From Planctomycetaceae bacterium (GTDB lineage Bacteria; Planctomycetota; Planctomycetia; Pirellulales; UBA1268): a stretch of DNA of 21,825 bases. Under the pieces are notes generated by a model. That model did not search any database. It worked only from the letters and a program-made list of their open reading frames with translations, and was not told where the DNA came from. The stretch spans positions 1 to 21,825 of the forward strand of contig CANHYS010000005.1 in assembly GCA_947464585.1 (NCBI GenBank). The letters are read 5' to 3'. A program made the translations under genes and the position numbers. Below, piece after piece: positions 1-5,572 of this stretch (position 1 is the stretch's first letter; every line of letters begins with the position of its first letter).

Positions 1-1
1 C

Positions 2-274
2 GGCCTCGTCGCCGGTCGCGACATGTCGGTCGTGTCGTGCCAGAATGAGCGGAGTCTCATCGCCGGGCTCTGGCCGAGCCTGGCCACGATCGACGTGCAC
101 CCGCAGCGGATCGGCAGGATGGCGGTCGACCTGCTTTCCCGGCGGATTTCCGGTGAATTTAGCGGGAGCGAGGTGCAGATCAGCGTCTGCCCCACGTTCA
201 TCCCCGGAGGGTCGCTGTCGCGGTGCCGAGATTCGCGGAGAGCTGCCCAACAAGAGCCGAAGCGACGTCCGTGA
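2..274 (+). CDS. LacI-family transcriptional regulator, C-terminal part (5' end outside window)
   Basis: About 90 residues of an open frame that enters from the left edge and stops with TGA at 272-274. The readable part has the order seen at the end of LacI/GalR effector-binding domains: a GRDMSVVSCQNE strand (usual form: DVSVVGFDD), then LWPSLATIDVHPQRIGRMAVDLLSRRISGE (usual form: PPLTTVRQP-x-x-xxG-xxA-xxLL-xxI) and a final VQISVCPTFIPGGS strand. In the family this domain binds a small effector, usually a sugar, and is joined to an N-terminal helix-turn-helix that is not in the window. The tail after the last strand (CRDSRRAAQQEPKRRP) is a little longer than usual. The gene converges on the glycoside hydrolase. 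Its target is unknown; nearby sugar genes are a guess. Confidence 0.75.
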   Translation, partial: GLVAGRDMSVVSCQNERSLIAGLWPSLATIDVHPQRIGRMAVDLLSRRISGEFSGSEVQISVCPTFIPGGSLSRCRDSRRAAQQEPKRRP

Positions 275-382
275 GGCAGGGGCTCCGCTGCGCCGCGGAT
301 GCCCATCGACAGGAGATCGCTGCGTCAAGCAGCGGCTGTGCTTGCATTCGGCCCCAAGAGCCGCTGTCGCAAAGGGTCTCGA

Positions 383-1729
383 TTACCTCGCGCTCCCCGC
401 AAAATAGTTGTCGCGGCTCGCGCCATCCTTGCGGCTGATTTCGTGCTCACCCTTTTTCGTGAGGATGGTCGCGCCTTTGCGTCGCAACACGAACCGCTGG
501 ACGCCGGGGCTGAATGGCGTCGAGACGTGATGGACGCCGGCGGGCAGCTCGAACTTCTTCGTCGTTGGTCCGCTGTGGAGCGAGAGCTGAGCCGGCGCGG
601 TCAAGAAGACGGTCACAAAGAGATGGTCGAGCAGTGAGTCCGCTCCCTGAGGTCTGCCGCGCCCCCCGCTTTCATCGGCCATCTTGACGGTGATGGGGAG
701 GGCCGCTGGATGGAGGCGATAAAAGTAAAAGAGATTGTCTTCGGAGATGGCCGGCGGCACACCTGTCTTGAACCACTCGATGTAGTAGCGACTGGCATCG
801 AGATAGGCGACGTGCGAGAGCATCTTCCCGCCGTAATGACCGCCCCAGAGCGACGTCTCGGATGGCCGGCCAAACGGTGCGAGATAGGTGGATTCGCCCC
901 AATCGTTCCACGTCACCAGTTCCACCCATGTCGCGTCGCTGCGGATGGCACTCTCCCATTCCTTCGCCATGCCCTCGAAACCGCGAGTTTCGTAACAGCG
1001 GAAATTGCCGCCATTGGCTCGGTAGTAGGGCGTGACGCTTGCCATGAAGACCTTTCCAAGCCTCCGCCAGGCCGCGGCATGGATCGCATTGCACCTCGCG
1101 ATTTGGTCGCCGTTGCCTGCGGCCCCGAAGAAGAAATAGCCGTCCACGTCCGGGAAGTCGCGAGTCAACTGCGCCGCGTGAGCCTCGGTGGGCAGTTCGG
1201 TCATGTTGGGGTTGGGATAGTAGAAGGGCACGTAAAAAGTTCCCTCGTCATGTGCGGCGCGAATGAGCCGTCTGCCCTCCGCATGATCGTCGCCCCCCTG
1301 TCCCCCGAAGGTCGAGAGCACGGGCCGGCCATCGTGACGAAACTGGTTGGGATGGTCCTTCACGCTGCGGACGACGTCTTGCATTTCGGCCAGAGCTTCG
1401 CCGTCGAGCGAGACGAACAGGGAAAAACCGGTGCCGAGTCGTTTCGCCGCCTCATACATCTGCAGCGTGCGGGCTTGGTAGTGCGGCTCGCGCTTCTTCC
1501 AACCGCCGCAGTTGAGTGCAAAGCCGTCGATGCCTCGCTTCTGTGCCGCCTCGATTTCGCGATTGTAGTCGTCGACCGTCGCTGATCCACCTGCGGTAGG
1601 GCAGCACACCATGTAATGCGCGAACACTTTTTTGTCGGGCAGGGGCCCCGGTCCATCGGCCAGCGCGGCGGCCGGCCGCACCGCCAGCGCCGTGAGCAGC
1701 CAGACCGCGAGAAGGGAAACGTATTTCAT
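383..1729 (-). CDS. Secreted glycoside hydrolase, GH71-like (endo-1,3-alpha-glucanase type)
   Basis: 448 residues. Residues 1-25 form a signal peptide (MKYVSLLAVWLLTALAVRPAAA), so the protein is exported. The catalytic-domain look is GH71/GH99-like: VFAHYMVCC near residues 35-43, a strand with GIDGFALNCGGW near 66-77, SLFVSLDG near 103-110, VLSTFGGQGG near 137-146, FYVPFYYPNP near 165-174 and VTWNDWGESTYLAPF near 272-286. GH71 enzymes cleave alpha-1,3-glucan; the exact substrate here is not shown by sequence. The last 100 or so residues resemble a beta-sandwich and could be a binding module. The ATG at 1727-1729 was chosen because the signal peptide starts there; no strong Shine-Dalgarno is visible. 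The gene stands alone, divergent from the DUF1559 cassette. Confidence 0.8.
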   Translation of the reverse strand: MKYVSLLAVWLLTALAVRPAAALADGPGPLPDKKVFAHYMVCCPTAGGSATVDDYNREIEAAQKRGIDGFALNCGGWKKREPHYQARTLQMYEAAKRLGTGFSLFVSLDGEALAEMQDVVRSVKDHPNQFRHDGRPVLSTFGGQGGDDHAEGRRLIRAAHDEGTFYVPFYYPNPNMTELPTEAHAAQLTRDFPDVDGYFFFGAAGNGDQIARCNAIHAAAWRRLGKVFMASVTPYYRANGGNFRCYETRGFEGMAKEWESAIRSDATWVELVTWNDWGESTYLAPFGRPSETSLWGGHYGGKMLSHVAYLDASRYYIEWFKTGVPPAISEDNLFYFYRLHPAALPITVKMADESGGRGRPQGADSLLDHLFVTVFLTAPAQLSLHSGPTTKKFELPAGVHHVSTPFSPGVQRFVLRRKGATILTKKGEHEISRKDGASRDNYFAGSAR

Positions 1730-1928
1730 GGATTCATGGAGCCAGTGGTGTCATGGTGCGCCGGCCGCAGGGCGTTCCTCGAGCGAAGCGTCGAACGCGG
1801 TCGTCTGCTCAGCATCCGGAGGATAAGTCGGTTGGCCGCACTGCGGCAAGCGTCGGCGATCTGGTGTGGCAGCCGTCACAGGCGGTGAATGTCGATCGCT
1901 GGACGACGTTCGAAGGACGAGGAAGCGT

Positions 1929-1949
1929 GTTGCGCTTAGTTGCGCAAAA
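1929..1949 (+). promoter_or_regulatory. Direct-repeat motif, copy 1 (GTTGCGC x2, 10-base period)
   Basis: GTTGCGC at 1929-1935 and again at 1939-1945, followed by AAAA. The two half-sites lie one helical turn apart. The core also reads as an inverted repeat, TTGCGC-TTAGTT-GCGCAA. A TAAAAT box that could be a -10 element follows 31 bases after the second half-site, at 1977-1982. The same arrangement, with the same 31-base spacing, occurs at copy 2. The motif lies 182 bases before the DUF1559 start. It is likely an activator or repressor site; which protein binds it is unknown. Confidence 0.55.
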
Positions 1950-2045
1950 TCGTCGCGCGAAGTCCATTGTGTGACATAAAATAGATCGAAGGCTGCGGTT
2001 TTGCGCCGTCGGTTTTGCGGCATCGAAGGCAAGGGGAAAACGGCG

Positions 2046-2060
2046 CGGGGGTGGCCCCCG
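2046..2060 (+). promoter_or_regulatory. Conserved 5'-leader hairpin, copy 1
   Basis: CGGGGG-TGG-CCCCCG is a perfect six-base-pair stem with a three-base loop in the untranslated leader of the DUF1559 gene. The same stem recurs in the second cassette at 3799-3812 although the sequence just upstream differs. This suggests a role in mRNA stability or translation; that role is inferred. Confidence 0.45.
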
Positions 2061-2340
2061 TTCCATGCGGCGTGTCGAACAGTTGCCAGTCTCTCGATGA
2101 CGGCTCGATAACGGAAGGACATGAGACATGCGTACTCGCAATGGGTGGTCTGCGACGGTAGCAACCAACAGCCGTAGCCGTAGCCAAGTGGATCGAACGG
2201 CTGCATCACGGGGGTTCACGCTCGTCGAGCTTTTGGTCGTGATTGCCATCATCGGCACGCTCGTGGGGTTGCTCCTGCCGGCGGTGCAATCGGCCCGTGA
2301 GTCGGCTCGCCGCAGCGCGTGCCAAAACAATCTCAAGCAG
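2051..2340 (+). repeat. Duplicated leader plus N-terminal coding block, copy 1
   Basis: Matches 3804-4093. The 77 bases before the start codon differ at one position. The first 174 coding bases differ at nine positions by eye count. Similarity drops sharply after about codon 58, beyond the pilin-like helix. The partner cassette lies 1,753 bases downstream with identical spacing to its ATG. Confidence 0.85.
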
Positions 2341-3168
2341 CTCGGCGTGGCGTTGCATAACTACCACGACGCGATGCGGGCATTTCCCAGGGGGAACAAG
2401 TGCACCACGTCGGCCCTCCCGCCGACGTCCGGGTCAGCCGGTGACCCAACGGCCACCCGCGAACCGTGGACGGTTGCCATCCTGCCGTATGCGGAGAATG
2501 TCGCCTTGTACAACAGGTTCGACCTCAATCAAGCTTTTTCCAGCCACTTGAGTCTAAGTCGGCAGGAAGCGACGCTTCCCGGTACGAATCCCAATCCGGC
2601 TGCGCAAAACACCACGAACCCGATCTTCCAGTGTCCCTCGGATCCGGAGCTCCCCGCATCGCCGCTCAAGAACAACTACTTCGGCGTGATGGGGGGCGTG
2701 ACGGCGGGCGGCCAGGGAGCGGCCTGGACCGCCGCCTCGAGTGCGCCGTATGAGATTTACAACAACGGGATCCTGTTTCTCAACTCGGCGAGGGGCATCA
2801 AAAACATCACCGACGGCACCTCGAAGACGTTTCTCGTCGGTGAGACGATCTACCAATACAACCTTCCGACGGAAAAGTTTTTCGGCTGGGGGCAGGGCGC
2901 CCGAACTAACTCGGATGGTCTGAAGTGTTGGCTGCAAAACGTGGCCGCCACCAAGAGTCGGATGAATAGCAAGCCTGAGCAGGACGCCGCCGGCACTCAC
3001 CCGCACGTGATCTGGCAGACCACGTTCAGCAGCAGCCATCCGGGCGGCACGCAGTTCTTGACCGCCGACGGCGGCGTGTCGTTTGTCTCGGAAACCGTCA
3101 ACCTGACGATCTACCGGCAGATGGGGGTGGTGAACGATGGTGCTCCCGTCGGCGGAGACGCGCTGTGA
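2128..3168 (+). CDS. DUF1559 family protein with type IV pilin-like N-terminus (first paralogue)
   Basis: 346 residues. The N-terminus has a 28-residue positively charged leader, then the prepilin peptidase signature G29-FTLVE with Glu at +5 of the mature protein, and a hydrophobic helix [18 protein letters not shown]. The family hallmarks SARESARRSACQNNLKQLGVALHNYHD follow, and SSHPGGTQFLTADGGVSFVSETV near the C-terminus is the DUF1559 (SBP_bac_10) ending. Such proteins are very numerous in planctomycetes and are thought to be exported, pseudopilin-like envelope proteins; their function is not established. GGAAGGA at 2113-2119 sits eight bases before the chosen ATG; the ATG at 2121 is out of frame. 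The lipoprotein gene follows directly. Confidence 0.9.
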   Translation: MRTRNGWSATVATNSRSRSQVDRTAASRGFTLVELLVVIAIIGTLVGLLLPAVQSARESARRSACQNNLKQLGVALHNYHDAMRAFPRGNKCTTSALPPTSGSAGDPTATREPWTVAILPYAENVALYNRFDLNQAFSSHLSLSRQEATLPGTNPNPAAQNTTNPIFQCPSDPELPASPLKNNYFGVMGGVTAGGQGAAWTAASSAPYEIYNNGILFLNSARGIKNITDGTSKTFLVGETIYQYNLPTEKFFGWGQGARTNSDGLKCWLQNVAATKSRMNSKPEQDAAGTHPHVIWQTTFSSSHPGGTQFLTADGGVSFVSETVNLTIYRQMGVVNDGAPVGGDAL

Positions 3169-3251
3169 CGGATTCGTGCATTCCGACGATGGGGCATGCT
3201 ATCCACCTCAGGCATCGCGTTGCGCCGATCGTGATACCCCGGCGGCAATCC

Positions 3252-3683
3252 ATGCGTTCACGACGTCTCGCCGTGTGGACTGCCATCGGTGGCTGCTGCA
3301 TCGTGGCCGTGCTGGCCGGCTGCAGCCGCGGCAAAAGCGTTGAACGGTTTCCCGTCGCGGGGAGCGTGACCCACAACGGCCAGCCTGTGCCGCGGGGGGC
3401 GGTGTGGTTCGAGCCAACCGCTTCCGTCGGCACGATCGCCGCCACCGGCTTTGCCGTGATCGAGAGTGGCACCTACCGGACGCCGCCAGACACGTCGCCG
3501 GGGAAGGGGCTCTATAGGGTGCGGATCATCGGCCGCGACGGCACGCCGCCGACGGAGAAGGACTCGGCCGAGATGATGCCGGGCCAGAAGTTCCTTGGCC
3601 GGCCGGTGTTTCCCGAGTACACGACGACCATAGAACTGACCGGCAGCAACGCTCCGCTCGATCTCATCGTGCCCGCCCAGTAA
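3252..3683 (+). CDS. Small lipoprotein, carboxypeptidase-regulatory-like fold (partner of first DUF1559)
   Basis: 143 residues from the chosen ATG. MRSRRLAVWT...VLAGC24 is a lipoprotein signal peptide with an LAGC lipobox, so the protein is probably membrane-anchored. The rest (VAGSVTHNGQPVPRGAVWFEP... GTYRTP... GLYRVRIIG) has the small beta-sandwich look of carboxypeptidase-regulatory-like or transthyretin-like domains that often follow DUF1559 genes in planctomycetes. A GTG at 3165 overlaps the DUF1559 stop (GTGA) and would add 29 residues before the signal peptide; I prefer 3252 because the signal begins there, although the ribosome site is weak. Function unknown; translational coupling with DUF1559 is plausible. 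Confidence 0.75.
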   Translation: MRSRRLAVWTAIGGCCIVAVLAGCSRGKSVERFPVAGSVTHNGQPVPRGAVWFEPTASVGTIAATGFAVIESGTYRTPPDTSPGKGLYRVRIIGRDGTPPTEKDSAEMMPGQKFLGRPVFPEYTTTIELTGSNAPLDLIVPAQ

Positions 3684-3711
3684 TGAAAAGGGGGCGCAGC
3701 TCTTTTTGGAG
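3684..3711 (+). repeat. Short stop-codon-linked repeat, copy A
   Basis: Begins TGAAAAGGGG directly after the lipoprotein stop, followed by a shared CGCAGCTC, a T-run and GGAG. It matches 5244-5272 with one substitution and one extra T. The AAAAG and CTTTT ends are complementary but the stem is weak, so a simple terminator is unlikely. The form resembles dispersed repeats linked to REP-associated tyrosine transposases; no transposase gene is in the window. Confidence 0.55.
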
Positions 3712-3714
3712 TTC

Positions 3715-3735
3715 GTTGCGCTTAGTTGCGCAAAA
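3715..3735 (+). promoter_or_regulatory. Direct-repeat motif, copy 2
   Basis: GTTGCGC at 3715-3721 and 3725-3731, followed by AAAA, identical in its core to copy 1. A TAAAAT box lies at 3763-3768, again 31 bases after the second half-site. It starts four bases after repeat copy A ends, so cassette 1 abuts cassette 2. Confidence 0.55.
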
Positions 3736-3798
3736 TCGTCCTGATAAGTCCGTGCGTGGCCGTAAAATCGAGAAGGTGGAGGCAGTGAGATATGGTGC

Positions 3799-3812
3799 GG
3801 GGGGTGGCCCCC
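3799..3812 (+). promoter_or_regulatory. Conserved 5'-leader hairpin, copy 2
   Basis: A run of six G, TGG, then five C gives a five-base-pair stem with a short loop. It is the counterpart of the hairpin at 2046-2060 and lies in the leader of the second DUF1559 gene. Confidence 0.45.
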
Positions 3813-4093
3813 GTTCCCTGCGGCGTGTCGAACAGTTGCCAGTCTCTCGATGACGGCTCGATAACGGAAGGACATGAGACATGCGTAATCGCAATGGGTG
3901 GTCTGCGACGATAGCAACCAACAGCCGTAACCGTAGCCGAGTCGATCGAGCGGCTGCATCACGGGGGTTCACGCTCGTCGAGCTCTTGGTCGTGATCGCC
4001 ATCATCGGCACGCTCGTGGGGCTGCTCCTGCCGGCGGTGCAATCGGCCCGTGAGGCAGCGCGACAATCGTCGTGCAGCAACAACCTCAAGCAG
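3804..4093 (+). repeat. Duplicated leader plus N-terminal coding block, copy 2
   Basis: Counterpart of 2051-2340. At protein level 62 of the first 71 residues agree between the two DUF1559 proteins. After that only family motifs are shared. Confidence 0.85.
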
Positions 4094-4843
4094 CAGGCCC
4101 TCGGAGTTCACGGCTACCACGACGTGGTGAAGCGCCTGCCGCCGTACCGGATCGCCGAACACAAGGCCACGTGGAACGTCCTCATCCTGCCGTATATCGA
4201 GGAGGTCGCCTTCTATGGCGAGTGGGATCTGCGGAAGTGCGCCTACGACATTGCGGCTGCCACCCGCTCGCGGGTGCTGCCTGTCTACGTCTGCCCGACC
4301 CGGGGCACGGGCCGCCCGCTGGTGAACGAAGTCCCGGATTCAAGCCACCCCCACGGCTCGGGCCCTTTCTTATTCGCGTACGGCGACTACGCGGCGACGG
4401 GAGGTACGGTGTACGTGTCCCCCCCAAACCTGTTGGATGGCGCGATGGTCAGTGGCCGCGTCAGAGATGGCACGGCTGAAACCACAGTTCAGAGCAGCAT
4501 TGCTCAGGTGCTCGACAAGCCCTGGTATTCGGTCACGGGCTTCACCCATATCGTTGACGGCCTCTCGAAGACGTTGCTGCTCTCCGAGCGAACCCGCGGG
4601 GAGGCGGCGGCTGTTGGAATCTACAATGGAGACAGCAGTGGCGCTATCTATGGCAGCCCTACCTATCCAATGGCCATCGATCCAACGACACGGTACTCCA
4701 TGGGCTCAGACCACCCTGCGGGCTGTCAGGTGGCGTTCTGCGACGGCAGCACGCGGACGCTTCAGGTTGAGATGAGCGCCACAGTGCTCGGCCAGTTGGT
4801 CACCCGCCGCGGCGGCGAGACCGTTTCGCTGGAGGGATTCTAG
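3881..4843 (+). CDS. DUF1559 family protein with type IV pilin-like N-terminus (second paralogue)
   Basis: 320 residues. Same charged leader, prepilin cleavage motif G29-FTLVE and hydrophobic helix as the first paralogue. [27 protein letters not shown] and the C-terminal [23 protein letters not shown] match the DUF1559 pattern. The middle of the protein (for example [16 protein letters not shown] and [22 protein letters not shown] stretches) differs widely from the first copy and is shorter. GGAAGGA lies eight bases before the ATG, in the same leader as copy 1. It is followed after one base by its own lipoprotein gene, so the pair is surely co-transcribed. Probably an envelope protein; molecular role unknown. 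Confidence 0.9.
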   Translation: MRNRNGWSATIATNSRNRSRVDRAAASRGFTLVELLVVIAIIGTLVGLLLPAVQSAREAARQSSCSNNLKQQALGVHGYHDVVKRLPPYRIAEHKATWNVLILPYIEEVAFYGEWDLRKCAYDIAAATRSRVLPVYVCPTRGTGRPLVNEVPDSSHPHGSGPFLFAYGDYAATGGTVYVSPPNLLDGAMVSGRVRDGTAETTVQSSIAQVLDKPWYSVTGFTHIVDGLSKTLLLSERTRGEAAAVGIYNGDSSGAIYGSPTYPMAIDPTTRYSMGSDHPAGCQVAFCDGSTRTLQVEMSATVLGQLVTRRGGETVSLEGF

Positions 4844-4844
4844 G

Positions 4845-5243
4845 ATGCCGCGGTGGACTTGCGGGATCGCGGCCGCAATCGCTTTGCTGTCGTCAGGCTG
4901 CGGTGTCGGTGAGCGGATGCACGCTGTCAGCGGGCGGGTGACCGCCGCCGACGGGGAGGCTCTGTCTAACGTGCGGGTGGTGTTCATCGCCAAGGAGCGG
5001 TCGCTGACCGCCACCGGCCGCACCGATGCCGACGGCCGCTATACGCTCGGCACCAAGCAGGTGGGGGGCGGAGCGCCGGCGGGCGACTACACCGTCTTGG
5101 TTTTTGACGATGACCGTGGCAACGACATCGATCATCTACGGCCTTCACGGATCGCAGCCCGCTACGCCACCCCAGCCGCAAGCGGCCTGTCGGCCCGCAT
5201 CGAATCGGGCGTGGGCCCGATCGACCTGGTTCTCGAAGAGTGA
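4845..5243 (+). CDS. Small lipoprotein, carboxypeptidase-regulatory-like fold (partner of second DUF1559)
   Basis: 132 residues. A short signal peptide ends in LLSSGC19, an imperfect but credible lipobox. The body HAVSGRVTAADGEALSNVRVVFIA... GRTDADGRYTLGT... GDYTVLVFDDD is a typical carboxypeptidase-regulatory-like beta-sandwich. GGAGG at 4831-4835 lies nine bases before the ATG, inside the end of the DUF1559 gene; the gap between the two genes is one base. Sequence similarity to the other lipoprotein (3252-3683) is low, although the position and fold are the same. Function unknown. Confidence 0.8.
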   Translation: MPRWTCGIAAAIALLSSGCGVGERMHAVSGRVTAADGEALSNVRVVFIAKERSLTATGRTDADGRYTLGTKQVGGGAPAGDYTVLVFDDDRGNDIDHLRPSRIAARYATPAASGLSARIESGVGPIDLVLEE

Positions 5244-5272
5244 TGAAAAGGGGACGCAGCTCTTTTTTGGAG
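5244..5272 (+). repeat. Short stop-codon-linked repeat, copy B
   Basis: Same element as 3684-3711, again starting directly after the lipoprotein stop. It begins TGAAAAGGGG, has ACGCAGCTC in the middle, then six T and GGAG. The sequence after it is unrelated to that after copy A, so it marks the right boundary of the duplicated cassette. Confidence 0.55.
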
Positions 5273-5298
5273 CGGTGCCCCATCGCTCCCGAAACCCA

Positions 5299-5445
5299 TC
5301 AGCCCCGTAGCCACTGCCGGGCGTCGAGATCGTGGAGCACGGGGATCGTGAGCCGCCGTTTGATCGCACCCTTGTCGAGTGCGATCTCCACGAGACGGTC
5401 GAAGGAGACCCGCGGCAGGATGTGGGAATAGACATCGATTTTCAT
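5299..5445 (-). pseudogene. Truncated amidohydrolase (N-terminal 48 residues only)
   Basis: Reads MKIDVYSHILP...GAIKRRLTIPVLHDLDARQWLRG and then stops. This is the usual start of metal-dependent amidohydrolases of the aminocarboxymuconate-semialdehyde decarboxylase-like group, whose proteins begin MKIDxxxHILP and continue DLDARxRxMD. Those enzymes are normally around 300 or more residues long, so this is a stump. Similarity is lost at DARQ, near 5310, about 40 bases from repeat copy B. The rest of the gene is not found on the other side of the cassette. The fragment is probably non-functional. Confidence 0.6.
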
Positions 5446-5475
5446 CGGTTTCCATGTTGTACCGAGGCCCTGCGT

Positions 5476-5497
5476 GTTGCGGTTAGTTGCGCAAAAA
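5476..5497 (+). promoter_or_regulatory. Direct-repeat motif, copy 3
   Basis: GTTGCGG at 5476-5482 and GTTGCGC at 5486-5492, followed by AAAAA. The ten-base period and the TTA spacer match copies 1 and 2. A TATGAT box at 5526-5531 lies 33 bases after the second half-site, roughly where TAAAAT sits in copies 1 and 2. The motif is 76 bases before the PSD1 gene. Confidence 0.5.
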
Positions 5498-5572
5498 CAT
5501 CGCGCAGCCGCCCGTCCGGCCGGCTTATGATCGAAGCGGTGGAACGCGGACAGAAGCCTTCGAGGCGACGAC

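Larger units (their letters stand above)
1730..2127. other. Non-coding stretch between GH71 gene and first DUF1559 gene
   Basis: I see no convincing gene here. From 1730 to about 1928 nothing is recognisable. One minus-strand frame gives a lone CDGCH heme-like motif near 1850-1885, but without surrounding cytochrome sequence. From 1929 onward it holds the direct-repeat motif, a TAAAAT box at 1977-1982 and the conserved leader of the downstream gene. Confidence 0.6.

Noticed and set aside
1809..1935. Minus-strand frame with a CDGCH heme-like motif upstream of the GH71 gene
   Set aside because: A single five-residue motif in GC-rich DNA without any surrounding cytochrome sequence; the frame is mostly antisense to the DUF1559 leader.
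1929..1949. GTTGCGC motif as an integron recombination (attC) core site
   Set aside because: The integron core needs GTT followed by three purines and a pyrimidine; here the second base after GTT is C, and no integrase or paired distant arm is present.
1929..3735. TTGCGC-TTAGTT-GCGCAA inverted repeat as an intrinsic terminator
   Set aside because: On the plus strand it is followed by A, not T, and the copies lie at the start of the units they precede; the direct-repeat reading fits all four copies better.
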